Origin: Bacteroidota bacterium
GTDB taxonomy: Bacteria > Bacteroidota > Bacteroidia > UKL13-3
Assembly (NCBI GenBank): GCA_947477885.1
Contig: CANJUD010000010.1
Span: forward strand, 1 to 64,000
Direction of reading: 5' to 3'
Length of the DNA stretch: 64,000 bases
The position numbers were made by a program, and so were the translations under genes. The notes below the pieces were generated by a model. That model did not search any database, was not told the origin of the DNA, and saw only the letters and a list, made by a program, of their open reading frames with translations. Of this stretch, positions 1 through 8,475 are shown in pieces; position 1 is the stretch's first letter; every line of letters starts with the position of its first letter.

Positions 1-498
<498 letters not shown>

Positions 499-614
499 TT
501 TTTATACCTTAACGCAGTATAAGTATAATACTTCTTGCATTTTCTTCCTTTTCATGTCAATATTTCGAAAAACTGAATTCATTTTCAGTCTCGAATAAGA
601 ATTTTTAAGATCTT

Positions 615-726
<112 letters not shown>

Positions 727-731
727 TATTT

Positions 732-764
732 AAAGCCCCGCTCGCAAGAGTGGGGCTTTTTTTT
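732..764 (+). terminator. Intrinsic terminator of the rRNA operon
   Basis: A 12-bp stem (732-743 with 748-759, one G-U pair) closes a GCAA tetraloop and is followed by an uninterrupted T-run. It stands 6 nt after the 5S end, so it most likely ends rrn transcription. Confidence 0.93.
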
Positions 765-999
765 AAAAAAATATTTGATGATACTTGGGGTCACATTAAA
801 TTTAACGGGAGGGAATTAAAAAAGTCTTAATTTTCGCTCCCAAAAGATGGGGCTAGAAAAAGAGACATTGGCCTTGATTTTTAAATAGGAATTATTGGTA
901 CATTTTTAAATTGTGTTATCACATGAGCCTGGCCATTTTAAGGCAAAGGAAGATTATATAGAAGTTGTATTTGAAGAGAAGATTATTTTGCCGTCATTT

Positions 1000-1577
1000 G
1001 TAGCTTATGCGCTTACTTCCAATACAACAGGGAATAATAATACCGCTTTGGCCTATAGTGCCGATGTTGGCTACAGCAATATAAAAAATGCTATCGTAAT
1101 AGGCTATAATGCCTCCGTGAATGCCACCAATAATATGTCTTTTGGAAATACAAATGTTGCTGCTTGGTATTTTGGTTGAACATCTACTAGTTCGGGTTGT
1201 TTTCAGGTGGGAACTACTTCCTCTAATGGTGCGCACCTTAATGGTGGGGGATCATGGACGAACGCCTCAGCTGTCAACTTAAAGGAAAATATTACGGCAC
1301 TTAATAGCAATGAAGTTTTGAATAAAATCAATTTGCTAAATATAACCCGTTGGATGTACAGAGGAACAGTAGGTGAATATCATATTGCTCCCAGGGCCCA
1401 ACAGTTTTATCAGTTATTTAATACTGGAATTAATAGTACTTCAATAAGTACTATCGACCCTGCGGGAGTTGCTCTGACTGGGGTTCAGGAACTCAGCAAA
1501 CAAGCAGAGGAACCTAAAAAAATGTAGCCGAACAGGACAAGCAGATACAGTTATTGCTTAAAAGTAATTCGAAATAA
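1000..1577 (+). pseudogene. Decayed C-terminal part of an S74-chaperone surface fibre gene
   Basis: The reading frame starts in a repeat of the SNTTGNNNTA type, the unit found many times in the intact gene at 18287-20911. It runs into an intramolecular chaperone (peptidase S74, endosialidase type) region with the matching WTNASAVNLKENI segment. The frame is broken twice. An in-frame TGA stands at 1177-1179, with clear homology continuing behind it. A shift in the A-run near 1515-1522 follows, after which the next frame encodes VAEQDKQIQLLL and stops at 1575-1577. That tail is almost the same as the intact protein's C-terminus. There is no signal peptide or start, so the 5' part is lost. I read it as a dead relative of the intact fibre gene, perhaps left after recombination beside the rRNA operon. 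Confidence 0.8.
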
Positions 1578-1578
1578 A

Positions 1579-2463
1579 CTATTCAACTATTATTTTCTGA
1601 ACATTAGAAAACCCTTCACCTTGCAATTTCAATAAGTAAATTCCAGAACTCAAATTTGAATTATTGATATTATAGTTTTGATTACCAGAATCAAATTTTT
1701 GCTTGGTATTATATACTGTTTTCCCATTCAAATCTACAATAGCAAAATCTACATATTGAGCAGTTGCAAGTTGAAAAGATATATTGATATTATCTTTTAC
1801 AGGATTTGGGTATACTGGTAAAGCTGATATGTTATTAGTAGATGCAGCGAGTCCCACATTTTTATAGGGAGTAATTACAAGTTTGGTATAATAAGATTGG
1901 TCATCTTTATCATTTGTACCATCGCTGTTGGCTGCCAAATAGCAAGCATAAAATGTAATATCTCCTATATTGGTAGTTGGTGCTTTCCATTTGTAGGTCC
2001 ACTCGCCTGTATTGGCTGATACAGCAGAGGTGCCCGCAATTTTGTGCATCACATACCAGCGGTCTTGATACGAACCCCAAGTTGGTCTTTGCATTCTGGT
2101 TTTTGAGGTGTCAATTAAGGTGATTGTTCCTGTATTTTTATTGTCACTATTGCGAATAGATACAATCTGGAATCCAAATTTATTTAGAGATGGATGTGTA
2201 ATGCGAGGTTTAACTATATAAGTTTGACCGGGAACATATGTTGTATTCCCATTGTCGAATATGATAGAAACGGTAGCTGACCCAGAATTATCAGCTGCTC
2301 CACCGCTATGGCAAGCGTTAGGACTTTCAGCACCACTGCACGATTTTTCTCCAGGTGCTTTGGTATTGTAAGGAGGACCGCCATCGCCTTTGCCTATTAA
2401 TGTATAACTAAAAAAAGACACTATGCTGAGAGAGACAAATGCTATAATTTGTAATTTTTTCAT
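1579..2463 (-). CDS. Secreted choice-of-anchor V (Reeler-like) protein with T9SS sorting domain
   Basis: A 294-residue protein with an N-terminal hydrophobic signal (residues 4-22). A cysteine-rich segment follows, with C42 and C51-H52, separated by eight residues. Then comes a beta-rich domain with the W-x-Y-x-W-x-AP signature of choice-of-anchor V/Reeler-type domains (WTYKWKAPTTNIG). The C-terminus is a type A T9SS sorting domain: PVYPNPVKDNI, then LSSGIYLLKL near the end. The protein should be exported and passed to the outer surface by T9SS. The gene is 8 bp downstream of its paralogue at 2472-3338 and probably shares its transcript. Function is unknown. The C..CH motif resembles a haem c site with widened spacing, but haem binding is not shown. 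Confidence 0.85.
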   Translation of the reverse strand: MKKLQIIAFVSLSIVSFFSYTLIGKGDGGPPYNTKAPGEKSCSGAESPNACHSGGAADNSGSATVSIIFDNGNTTYVPGQTYIVKPRITHPSLNKFGFQIVSIRNSDNKNTGTITLIDTSKTRMQRPTWGSYQDRWYVMHKIAGTSAVSANTGEWTYKWKAPTTNIGDITFYACYLAANSDGTNDKDDQSYYTKLVITPYKNVGLAASTNNISALPVYPNPVKDNINISFQLATAQYVDFAIVDLNGKTVYNTKQKFDSGNQNYNINNSNLSSGIYLLKLQGEGFSNVQKIIVE

Positions 2464-2471
2464 ATTATATA

Positions 2472-3338
2472 TTAATTAAAAATAATAATTTTTTTGAATG
2501 CACTTTTATTACCAGTATTTAATTTGATAAAATATATACCTGCTTCATATTCTTTCATGAAATCTAACTCCGTACTTTGCCTACCATATGTGGCTTTGGA
2601 AGAAAGTTGTTGAAGTTTGTTGCCTTGTAAATCATATAGTTCTATTTGCACAGTGCTTGGTTTTTCTATCTCATATGATATTGCAATTTTTCCCTTTGTA
2701 GGATTTGGATATACGTCCAGTTTGAAATTATTCTCAATTTCATTATTAAGTGCCAATGGGGAGGAGTTTAAACTCAATGATTTTGTATAGCAATAGTCTC
2801 CCAAATCACTGCCATTATCATCGGCAGCTATAGTTGCAAGATAGAATGTGATTTTCCCTTCATCGCTTGATGGAGCTGTCCAATTGAACTGCCATTTATT
2901 ACTTCCTTTTGATAAAGCAGTGCTGCCATCAAAAGTATAAGTCATATAGTTTCTACTTGCTAGTTTGTTGTCACCCTTAATTATCTGCGTTCTAGATTGC
3001 TCAGTGCAATTAAGCGTTCCCACATTGCTACTGTCTTTATCTTTTATTGCGACTAACTGAAATCCAAACCTGTTTAAATTGGGGAAAGTAGTTTCAGCTA
3101 CAATAGTATATGTTTTTGAAGGAATATAACTAGTTGCTCCATTCTCGATAATGATAGTTGCAGCACCCTGTCCGCTATTTAAAGCGAAAGATTCATGGCA
3201 GCCACTGGTGGTGCAATCCGCTTCGCCCGGTGCACCGGATGACGATGCGGGGGCACTATTGCTAAGCGTATCAGCCAAGGCACTTGTGAATGCAATGGCG
3301 AAGAGGCAATAGATAATACGTTTGTAGTTTTTAATCAT
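2472..3338 (-). CDS. Secreted choice-of-anchor V (Reeler-like) protein with T9SS sorting domain, tandem paralogue
   Basis: I chose the ATG at 3336-3338 because it is followed by a normal signal peptide (MIKNYKRIIYCLFAIAF) and preceded by an AT-rich TTAATTAAT-like stretch also seen before the neighbouring paralogue; an upstream start nine codons earlier is possible. The 288-residue protein has C42 and C47-H48 (spacing four), the WQFNWTAP signature and a C-terminal T9SS sorting domain beginning at DVYPNPTKGKI. Overall order equals that of the gene directly downstream, so the two arose by tandem duplication and diverged strongly. Likely a surface-exposed or released protein of unknown role. Confidence 0.83.
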   Translation of the reverse strand: MIKNYKRIIYCLFAIAFTSALADTLSNSAPASSSGAPGEADCTTSGCHESFALNSGQGAATIIIENGATSYIPSKTYTIVAETTFPNLNRFGFQLVAIKDKDSSNVGTLNCTEQSRTQIIKGDNKLASRNYMTYTFDGSTALSKGSNKWQFNWTAPSSDEGKITFYLATIAADDNGSDLGDYCYTKSLSLNSSPLALNNEIENNFKLDVYPNPTKGKIAISYEIEKPSTVQIELYDLQGNKLQQLSSKATYGRQSTELDFMKEYEAGIYFIKLNTGNKSAFKKIIIFN

Positions 3339-3480
3339 ATTAATTAATAATAAAAATTTAACCACAATAATAAGACATATTTGTATGTTTATAAGCTAAT
3401 TACAAAGTTTTGTTACGCAGAGCCTAATTCTATAAAAAAGCTTTTCACTTTCGTTTTTCACTCTTTATCTTCGCCCCACT

Positions 3481-4233
3481 ATGTTGAAAAAAGTAGCATT
3501 CATTTTCTTGGTTTGCGTAGCTAGTTTCAATGGCAAATCCCAATCAATTTTTTGTCCTTGGAATCCGGGTGTGCTGAGTTTTGGATTGGGCGTTACCAAT
3601 GTGTCGATTGATACAGGTATATGGTCTTGGAAAAACAAAAACCCCGGCTTTCAGATTCACAGTGTGCAGAAGAAACAGTTTTCGCATTTATCTATCCCCA
3701 TTAGAATGGATGTACCGGGGAAGTATGCTTATGCCAATTTTGCAATACCTTTGGATTTTAATGCAGCTCCTCAGGGTTATACGGGTCACTTGAATCAATC
3801 ACTTTCTTTCCGATTGGGTATAGGTATATGCTTATTGAAAAAGCTTATTATCATGCCCACAGCACAGTTTGAAACTTCCAATATGCATATAAACGGGCCA
3901 GGTATTGATGCTCGCAGCTCACTCGGTAATGGTGTAGACATACATTATTATGCATACATGGGAACATTGTATAGTGGTTTCGGTTTCACTTCCTATGGCA
4001 GTATTACAAAAGATACAGGATTTAGAATCGGGTACCAAAAAAACAATATACAATATGCCGATAACAATGGCAATACCGAACGGTACTATGCGGGTCCTAG
4101 AAAGATTTGGGATTTTGCCTTGTTTGAAAAAAAAATCCCAGGCATTAAAAAAAATTGTTCGATTGCATTACACTATAATAGTATAACACAGCTTATAAAT
4201 GCATGGAATATGCTGGACAATAAACCCGGATAA
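3481..4233 (+). CDS. Secreted or outer-membrane protein of unknown function, possibly frameshifted near its end
   Basis: A 250-residue protein with a signal peptide (MLKKVAFIFLVCVAS, ending near residue 20). The rest has alternating polar/apolar stretches compatible with a beta-barrel, but I recognise no family. The frame stops at 4231-4233. In another frame, open from 4230 to a stop at 4335-4337, the sequence reads on through GYRPGANIHATRFF and FIEFSTEIGMIM. That looks like a natural final barrel strand. The true C-terminus may therefore have been lost by a small indel near 4225-4232. A TATCTTCG box stands 7 nt before the ATG. Confidence 0.6.
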   Translation: MLKKVAFIFLVCVASFNGKSQSIFCPWNPGVLSFGLGVTNVSIDTGIWSWKNKNPGFQIHSVQKKQFSHLSIPIRMDVPGKYAYANFAIPLDFNAAPQGYTGHLNQSLSFRLGIGICLLKKLIIMPTAQFETSNMHINGPGIDARSSLGNGVDIHYYAYMGTLYSGFGFTSYGSITKDTGFRIGYQKNNIQYADNNGNTERYYAGPRKIWDFALFEKKIPGIKKNCSIALHYNSITQLINAWNMLDNKPG

Positions 4234-4340
4234 GGCCTAGGAATGGGTATAGACCCGGTGCCAATATTCATGCAACACGATTTTTCATCGAGTTCAGCAC
4301 AGAAATAGGTATGATAATGAAAGCGAATCCGAAGTAGTAA

Positions 4341-4438
4341 AAAGTATATAGTATAAAGACAAAACAATAATAGTAAATCTGGCGTAAGCCATTAACCATT
4401 ATCAGTTGCCAACCCCTGAATCCCGAATCCCGAAAATG
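4341..4438. repeat. Heptanucleotide-period array before miaE
   Basis: Fourteen in-register 7-mers fill the spacer up to the miaE start codon. Similar neighbours include AAAGTAT/ATAGTAT at 4341-4354, CATTAAC/CATTATC at 4390-4403, and two identical GAATCCC at 4418-4431. A GGCGTAAGCC core is at 4381-4390. The last 7-mer, GAAAATG, contains the ATG. Confidence 0.7.
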
Positions 4439-5017
4439 TTAAAACTAAAACTAGCCACCGACCCACGCTGGGCAAACATAGCCGAAAAAAGCCTTGGTGA
4501 AATATTGACCGACCATGCCTATTGCGAACAAAAAGCAGCAACATCGGGAATTAATATGATAAACTTTTGTCCCTGGCACCCACGATTGGTTAGTGAAATG
4601 GCGGCATTGGTAGCAGAAGAGTGGGGGCATTTTAGAAAAGTATTAAAAGAATTGGAAAAACGCAATTTACCACTCGGCCATAAACGGAAAGATGAATATG
4701 TAATACAATTATTAAAGCTAAAATTTGGTGGGGGGAATAGGAGTAATAATACTTGCGAAAATCTATTAATTAATGCCATGATAGAAGCAAGAAGTTGTGA
4801 AAGGTTTCGAGTATTATCGTTAAATATGGAAGACAAATATTTTCGTGAATTCTATCATGAATTTATGATTTCGGAAGCGGGACATTATGCGATGTATATA
4901 GATTTGGCCAAAGATTTTATGCCCGAAAAGTATGTGAATGAAAGATGGGAAGAAATATTGGAAGGCGAAGCGAAGATATTGGCGGGATTGGAGCTGAGAG
5001 GGGATAGGGTGCATTAA
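4436..5017 (+). CDS. miaE: tRNA-(ms2io6A)-hydroxylase MiaE-like
   Basis: The protein (193 residues from the ATG at 4436) resembles MiaE, a non-haem di-iron ferritin-like monooxygenase. That enzyme hydroxylates the isopentenyl side chain of ms2i6A at position 37 of tRNAs. Visible ligand-type motifs are EEWGHF, the EARSCERF helix and SEAGHYAMY, matching the paired E..ExxH pattern of the four-helix bundle. An upstream in-frame TTG at 4406 would add ten residues encoded by heptamer-repeat DNA, so the ATG is preferred. Length is normal for the family. It stands alone between unrelated genes and converges on the ArsC/Spx-like gene with only 8 bp between stops. Confidence 0.9.
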   Translation: MLKLKLATDPRWANIAEKSLGEILTDHAYCEQKAATSGINMINFCPWHPRLVSEMAALVAEEWGHFRKVLKELEKRNLPLGHKRKDEYVIQLLKLKFGGGNRSNNTCENLLINAMIEARSCERFRVLSLNMEDKYFREFYHEFMISEAGHYAMYIDLAKDFMPEKYVNERWEEILEGEAKILAGLELRGDRVH

Positions 5018-5025
5018 TCTACCCT

Positions 5026-5373
5026 CTATTCCAACTCCTTCTCCCACTTCTCTTCATCAAATCCGATTATATATTTCCCATCTATATCCAAAATTGGCCT
5101 TTTAAGAATTGAAGGATTTTCTTGTATAATAGTTATAGTTTTTGCAGTATTCAATACATCAGTTTTGTAGTGAGCAGAAAGGTTTTTATAAGTGGTTGAT
5201 CGTGTATTCACCAATGTTATAATTGGGATTTGTTTAAGCCATTCTTTTATCATAGCATCACTTGGCGGAGCTATTTTATAATCGTAAAAACTATATTTTA
5301 TTTTACGTGTATCAAGCCATTTAAAAGCTTTCTGCATGGTATCGCAATTTTTTATTCCGTGAATAGTAATCAT
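5026..5373 (-). CDS. ArsC/Spx-family (YffB-like) thioredoxin-fold protein
   Basis: A 115-residue protein starting MITIHGIKNCDTMQKA. The N-terminal beta strand followed by NCDT is the single-cysteine active site region of the ArsC/Spx family. The C-terminal ILKRPILDIDGKYIIGF block is also typical and contains the conserved R-P turn. Such YffB-like proteins are annotated as arsenate reductase-related, but their usual role is uncertain, so I do not assign arsenic resistance. The ATG at 5371-5373 was chosen because further upstream the frame is made of short GTGTGAGTGT-type repeats with no family similarity. Confidence 0.82.
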   Translation of the reverse strand: MITIHGIKNCDTMQKAFKWLDTRKIKYSFYDYKIAPPSDAMIKEWLKQIPIITLVNTRSTTYKNLSAHYKTDVLNTAKTITIIQENPSILKRPILDIDGKYIIGFDEEKWEKELE

Positions 5374-5579
5374 CAGTGTGAGTGTAAAGTGTGAGTGTGA
5401 CAGAAAAATAGTGTGTGCTTCGCACTCCACACTCAAACCGGCACTGTTTTATTTGGTTTCTAATTGTTTGATTAAAGCAAATAGTATTTTTGATAATTCT
5501 TCTAATTGCTGATAATACATTGTGTGCGTTTCTGTATTTATATATTGGATGTTCAGAAGGAAATCGAGGACAGCTGTAA

Positions 5580-5607
5580 TAAAAAAAGCCCTGAAAATCA
5601 GAGCTTT
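5580..5607 (-). terminator. Intrinsic terminator after tRNA-Leu
   Basis: On the minus strand a 9-bp stem (AAAGCTCTG with CAGGGCTTT, one G-U pair) with a 5-nt loop is followed by a T-run. It begins about 9 nt after the tRNA-Leu 3' end. Confidence 0.85.
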
Positions 5608-5615
5608 AAATGATG

Positions 5616-5699
5616 TACCCGGGGCGGGACTTGAACCCGCACAGCCGTAAAGCCACAGGATTTTAAGTCCTGCGTGTCTACCAATTTCACCACCCGGGC
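5616..5699 (-). tRNA. tRNA-Leu (anticodon TAA)
   Basis: The minus strand folds as an 84-nt class II tRNA. The acceptor stem is GCCCGGG with CCCGGGT, the anticodon loop CTTAAAA carries TAA, there is a long variable arm, and the T loop is GTTCAAG. The discriminator is A, as leucyl-tRNA synthetase requires. CCA is not encoded. Confidence 0.96.
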
Positions 5700-5728
5700 A
5701 TATATTCAAATAACTTTTGTACTCTAAC

Positions 5729-5766
5729 AAAAAAGGTGTCGATGTGAATCACACTAACACCTTTTT
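5729..5766 (-). terminator. Intrinsic terminator between tRNA-Gly and tRNA-Leu
   Basis: On the minus strand AAAAAGGTGT pairs with ACACCTTTTT, enclosing a smaller hairpin, and ends in a T-run. It separates the two tRNA genes, implying that they are not one transcript. Confidence 0.75.
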
Positions 5767-5771
5767 GATTG

Positions 5772-5844
5772 AGCGAGAGACGAGACTCGAACCCGCGACC
5801 CTCACCTTGGCAAGGTGATGCTCTACCAACTGAGCTACTCTCGC
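5772..5844 (-). tRNA. tRNA-Gly (anticodon GCC)
   Basis: A 73-nt cloverleaf on the minus strand. The acceptor stem is GCGAGAG with CTCTCGC, the anticodon loop TTGCCAA carries GCC, the T loop is GTTCGAG, and the discriminator is T. It has its own promoter and terminator. Confidence 0.96.
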
Positions 5845-5855
5845 TTATCGGGCTG

Positions 5856-5886
5856 CAAATATAGGCAGAGAGGTATTTTAGGCAAA
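5856..5886 (-). promoter_or_regulatory. Bacteroidota-type promoter of tRNA-Gly
   Basis: Read on the minus strand, TTTG (5886-5883) and TATATTTG (5863-5856) are separated by 19 nt, an exact match to the Bacteroidota housekeeping consensus TTTG-N19-21-TAnnTTTG. The tRNA begins 12 nt after the -7 box. Confidence 0.82.
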
Positions 5887-5924
5887 AATATTTTTTAAAA
5901 TTTGTACCTATGCTTTCCAAGCAC

Positions 5925-7556
5925 TTACAAATTATAGGAAGCAACTATCGGCAAAAACCGTCCGATTCCGAACGCTCTGGGGGATATTCTTAAGATAGGT
6001 GGTGTTTGTTTTCTTTTATACTCGCTGCTGTTTACCAAATGCAGAATCTTCTTCACGATATCAGCATCAAAGCCCTTTTCAATAATCTGTCGGGCACTTT
6101 GGTTTTCTTCGCAGTACAGTTTCAGTATCGCATCCAATATATTATAGTCGGGCAGTGAGTCGCTGTCTTTTTGGTCGGGACGTAGTTCAGCTGATGGGGC
6201 TTTGGTGAGTATATTGGCTGGGATAATTTCCTGGTCACGATTTATATAATCGCATAATTCATAAACTTGCGTTTTATATAAATCGCCAATTACAGATAAG
6301 CCGCCACACATATCGCCATATAAGGTTCCGTAACCTGCAGCCAATTCGCTTTTGTTGCTGGTGTTAAGTAATATATGTCCGTGTTTGTTGCTCATGGCCA
6401 TAAGAAGCAAACCTCTAATTCTCGATTGAATATTCTCTTCGGCAGTATTGGCTGGCTTATTTTGGAAATGAGGTTCGAGTATTTCAATGAACTGATCATA
6501 AATATCTTTGATGCCAATAGTTGTATTTTTAATTCCAAGGTTGTGGCAAAGCAATTCTGAATCGGAAATGGAGTGATCTGACGAATATTGCGAGGGCATC
6601 ATTACCGGCAACACATTTTCAGGACCTAAAGCTTTTGAGGCGAGATATAAAACCAAAGCTGAATCCACACCGCCTGATAATCCCAAAATACCTTTGGTAA
6701 AACCTGATTTCTGGAAATAATCTTTGATGCCAAGTATGAGTGCATCATGAATAAGTTCATATTGTGTACTTTCTGTTTTTGCAAAACTTTGAACAGAATC
6801 AAACAGCGTTTCTGTAGAAACAAAAGACAGTGATTCTTCAAATTCGTTCAATGTTAAAACATGATTCCCATTTGTGGCAATCGCCATGGAGCCACCGTCA
6901 AATATAAGTTCTGTATGCGCACCACATTGGTTCACATAGATGATGGGCATTTTATATTTGTGTACATTCGCTTCCAAAATTTGCGAGCGAAGATTTGGTT
7001 GGGCATAGGAAAAAGGCGAAGCTGAAATGTTTACCATTAAATCAGCATCTGCCAATTGCGACATCGGGTTTTGTGTATATAATGAGTCATTCGACACGTT
7101 CCAAATATCTTCGCAAATGGTGAGAGCTATCTTTATTCCCTCATGATTAATTGTGCTGAATAATCTGTTAGGTTCAAAATATCGGTACTCGTCAAACACA
7201 TCATAAGTGGGCAATAAGGTTTTGTGGACTATTTGCTTTACCTCGCCTTGGTGTATGTAATAAGCCGAATTATATAAATCCTTTCCGTCATTATTATTAA
7301 CAGAAGGACCGCCAACAATAATTCCTATATTGTGTGAATATAATGCAAGTTCTGTTACTGCATCTTTGCAGCTTTTTACAAAATCATCGAAATATAATAA
7401 ATCAAGGGGAGGGTAGCCGCATATTGCAAGCTCAGGAAATACTACCAAAGAAGCACCCTGTGTGGCCGCATCTTTAGTATATAATATAATTTTATCGAGG
7501 TTTGACCTGATGTTTCCCACATGGGGATTAATCTGAGCCAGGGCTATTTTTGGCAC
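5925..7556 (-). CDS. nadE: NAD+ synthase, glutamine-hydrolysing
   Basis: A 543-residue two-domain enzyme. Residues 1 to about 250 are a nitrilase-fold glutaminase with E42 in FPELAICGYPP, the HKTLLPTYDVFDE lysine segment and the TICEDIW cysteine segment (E-K-C triad). Residues from about 270 form the ATP-dependent synthetase with the SGGVDSAL pyrophosphate loop near residue 291 and NTSNKSELAAGYGT. It converts deamido-NAD+ to NAD+ with ammonia taken from glutamine, the last step of NAD synthesis. Length is normal. In Flavobacterium relatives nadE and gldB are often close together, and gldB is about 1 kb away here. Confidence 0.95.
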   Translation of the reverse strand: MPKIALAQINPHVGNIRSNLDKIILYTKDAATQGASLVVFPELAICGYPPLDLLYFDDFVKSCKDAVTELALYSHNIGIIVGGPSVNNNDGKDLYNSAYYIHQGEVKQIVHKTLLPTYDVFDEYRYFEPNRLFSTINHEGIKIALTICEDIWNVSNDSLYTQNPMSQLADADLMVNISASPFSYAQPNLRSQILEANVHKYKMPIIYVNQCGAHTELIFDGGSMAIATNGNHVLTLNEFEESLSFVSTETLFDSVQSFAKTESTQYELIHDALILGIKDYFQKSGFTKGILGLSGGVDSALVLYLASKALGPENVLPVMMPSQYSSDHSISDSELLCHNLGIKNTTIGIKDIYDQFIEILEPHFQNKPANTAEENIQSRIRGLLLMAMSNKHGHILLNTSNKSELAAGYGTLYGDMCGGLSVIGDLYKTQVYELCDYINRDQEIIPANILTKAPSAELRPDQKDSDSLPDYNILDAILKLYCEENQSARQIIEKGFDADIVKKILHLVNSSEYKRKQTPPILRISPRAFGIGRFLPIVASYNL

Positions 7557-7622
7557 GGAGAAGAAATTATCTTTAGCTAATATAAGAATTTAAAATCATT
7601 TTTCACTCCTCAACATTGATAA

Positions 7623-7640
7623 GCTGAGCGAAGTCGAAGC
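7623..7640. repeat. Dispersed GAGCGAAGTCGAAG motif
   Basis: One of several copies of an 18-bp intergenic motif, GCTGAGCGAAGTCGAAGC. Others are at 12341-12360 and 33677-33694 (inverted), and at 12369-12387, 15671-15687, 15826-15843 and 46501-46518. It always lies outside genes. Similar motifs are common in Bacteroidota intergenic DNA. Confidence 0.7.
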
Positions 7641-7654
7641 TCACTTTTAACCTA

Positions 7655-8389
7655 CTAGAATAAGATACCTACACTTAAAGCGAAGTAATTGGTGCGGAAT
7701 GCGTCGTACCCTGTAAATTTGTTTACTCTGAAAAGCCCATTGCTATACCTAAGATTGCCTACCACAGAAACATCTTTGGTTAACGCATATTCAACGCCAG
7801 CACCCATTACAAATCCCATTCTGAAAAAATTGATATCATCAGTAGTTGATACATAATCATCAGGGCGATTAGAATTTAATTTGCCAGTGGCAAGTTCTTT
7901 TGTGGTACCTATGGAATCCTTATAATTAATAGTTGCATTTTGTGACAATAAAAATGCGGGGGTTAGCCCGCCTTGGAAAGTATAGGTCATATAACCGATC
8001 TCACTAGTTTTGCCAATAAATGAAAAAGGGATCTCTATATAATTCAACTTCATGTTATATGAAGCTTTATTGGTCATAATGGTATCGGCAGGGGTAATGC
8101 GTTTAAAAGTTTGCATGTAATTATTTGAAAGCCTTCCATCAATTCTCGATACGTCCATTCCTACTTCGTACCAAAGGGTTTTGTTTAATTTTTCTTGGTA
8201 ATTGAAACCATAGCTACCAGTTAATGCCATGCCATCATTTACTAAATTTTTGTCGGTAGATTTTATCCAACATAAATTGCCAGATGCACGGAAACCAAAA
8301 CGCTGGGCTTTAGGAGTACTTTTGCCAGATTGAGAAAATGAGGTGCTATAAATAGCAAGCATGATCAATACAGTTGAAAACTTTTTCAT
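7655..8389 (-). CDS. Outer-membrane beta-barrel protein (porin-family/PorT-like fold)
   Basis: A 244-residue protein with a signal peptide (MKKFSTVLIMLAIYSTSFSQS). Amphipathic strands follow: GFRASGNLCWI, YEVGMDVSRIDG, NYIEIPFSFIG, FRMGFVMGAGVEYAL and a final strand ending TNYFALSVGILF. A terminal aromatic residue is typical of barrels inserted by the BAM complex. The layout matches the general outer-membrane beta-barrel family of Bacteroidota. Function cannot be read from sequence. The gene is divergent from gldB with 86 bp between starts. Confidence 0.78.
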   Translation of the reverse strand: MKKFSTVLIMLAIYSTSFSQSGKSTPKAQRFGFRASGNLCWIKSTDKNLVNDGMALTGSYGFNYQEKLNKTLWYEVGMDVSRIDGRLSNNYMQTFKRITPADTIMTNKASYNMKLNYIEIPFSFIGKTSEIGYMTYTFQGGLTPAFLLSQNATINYKDSIGTTKELATGKLNSNRPDDYVSTTDDINFFRMGFVMGAGVEYALTKDVSVVGNLRYSNGLFRVNKFTGYDAFRTNYFALSVGILF

Positions 8390-8475
8390 ATATAATAATT
8401 TAGAGGTTTATACGTTAGGTGTATGTTTGTGGGCTTTTTCACCCACTAATTTATTAAAGTGCAAATTTGTAACTT

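Noticed and set aside
5449-5944. Small open frames on the minus strand through the tRNA-Leu and tRNA-Gly genes
   Set aside because: They consist of tRNA sequence and terminators, so the reading is accidental.
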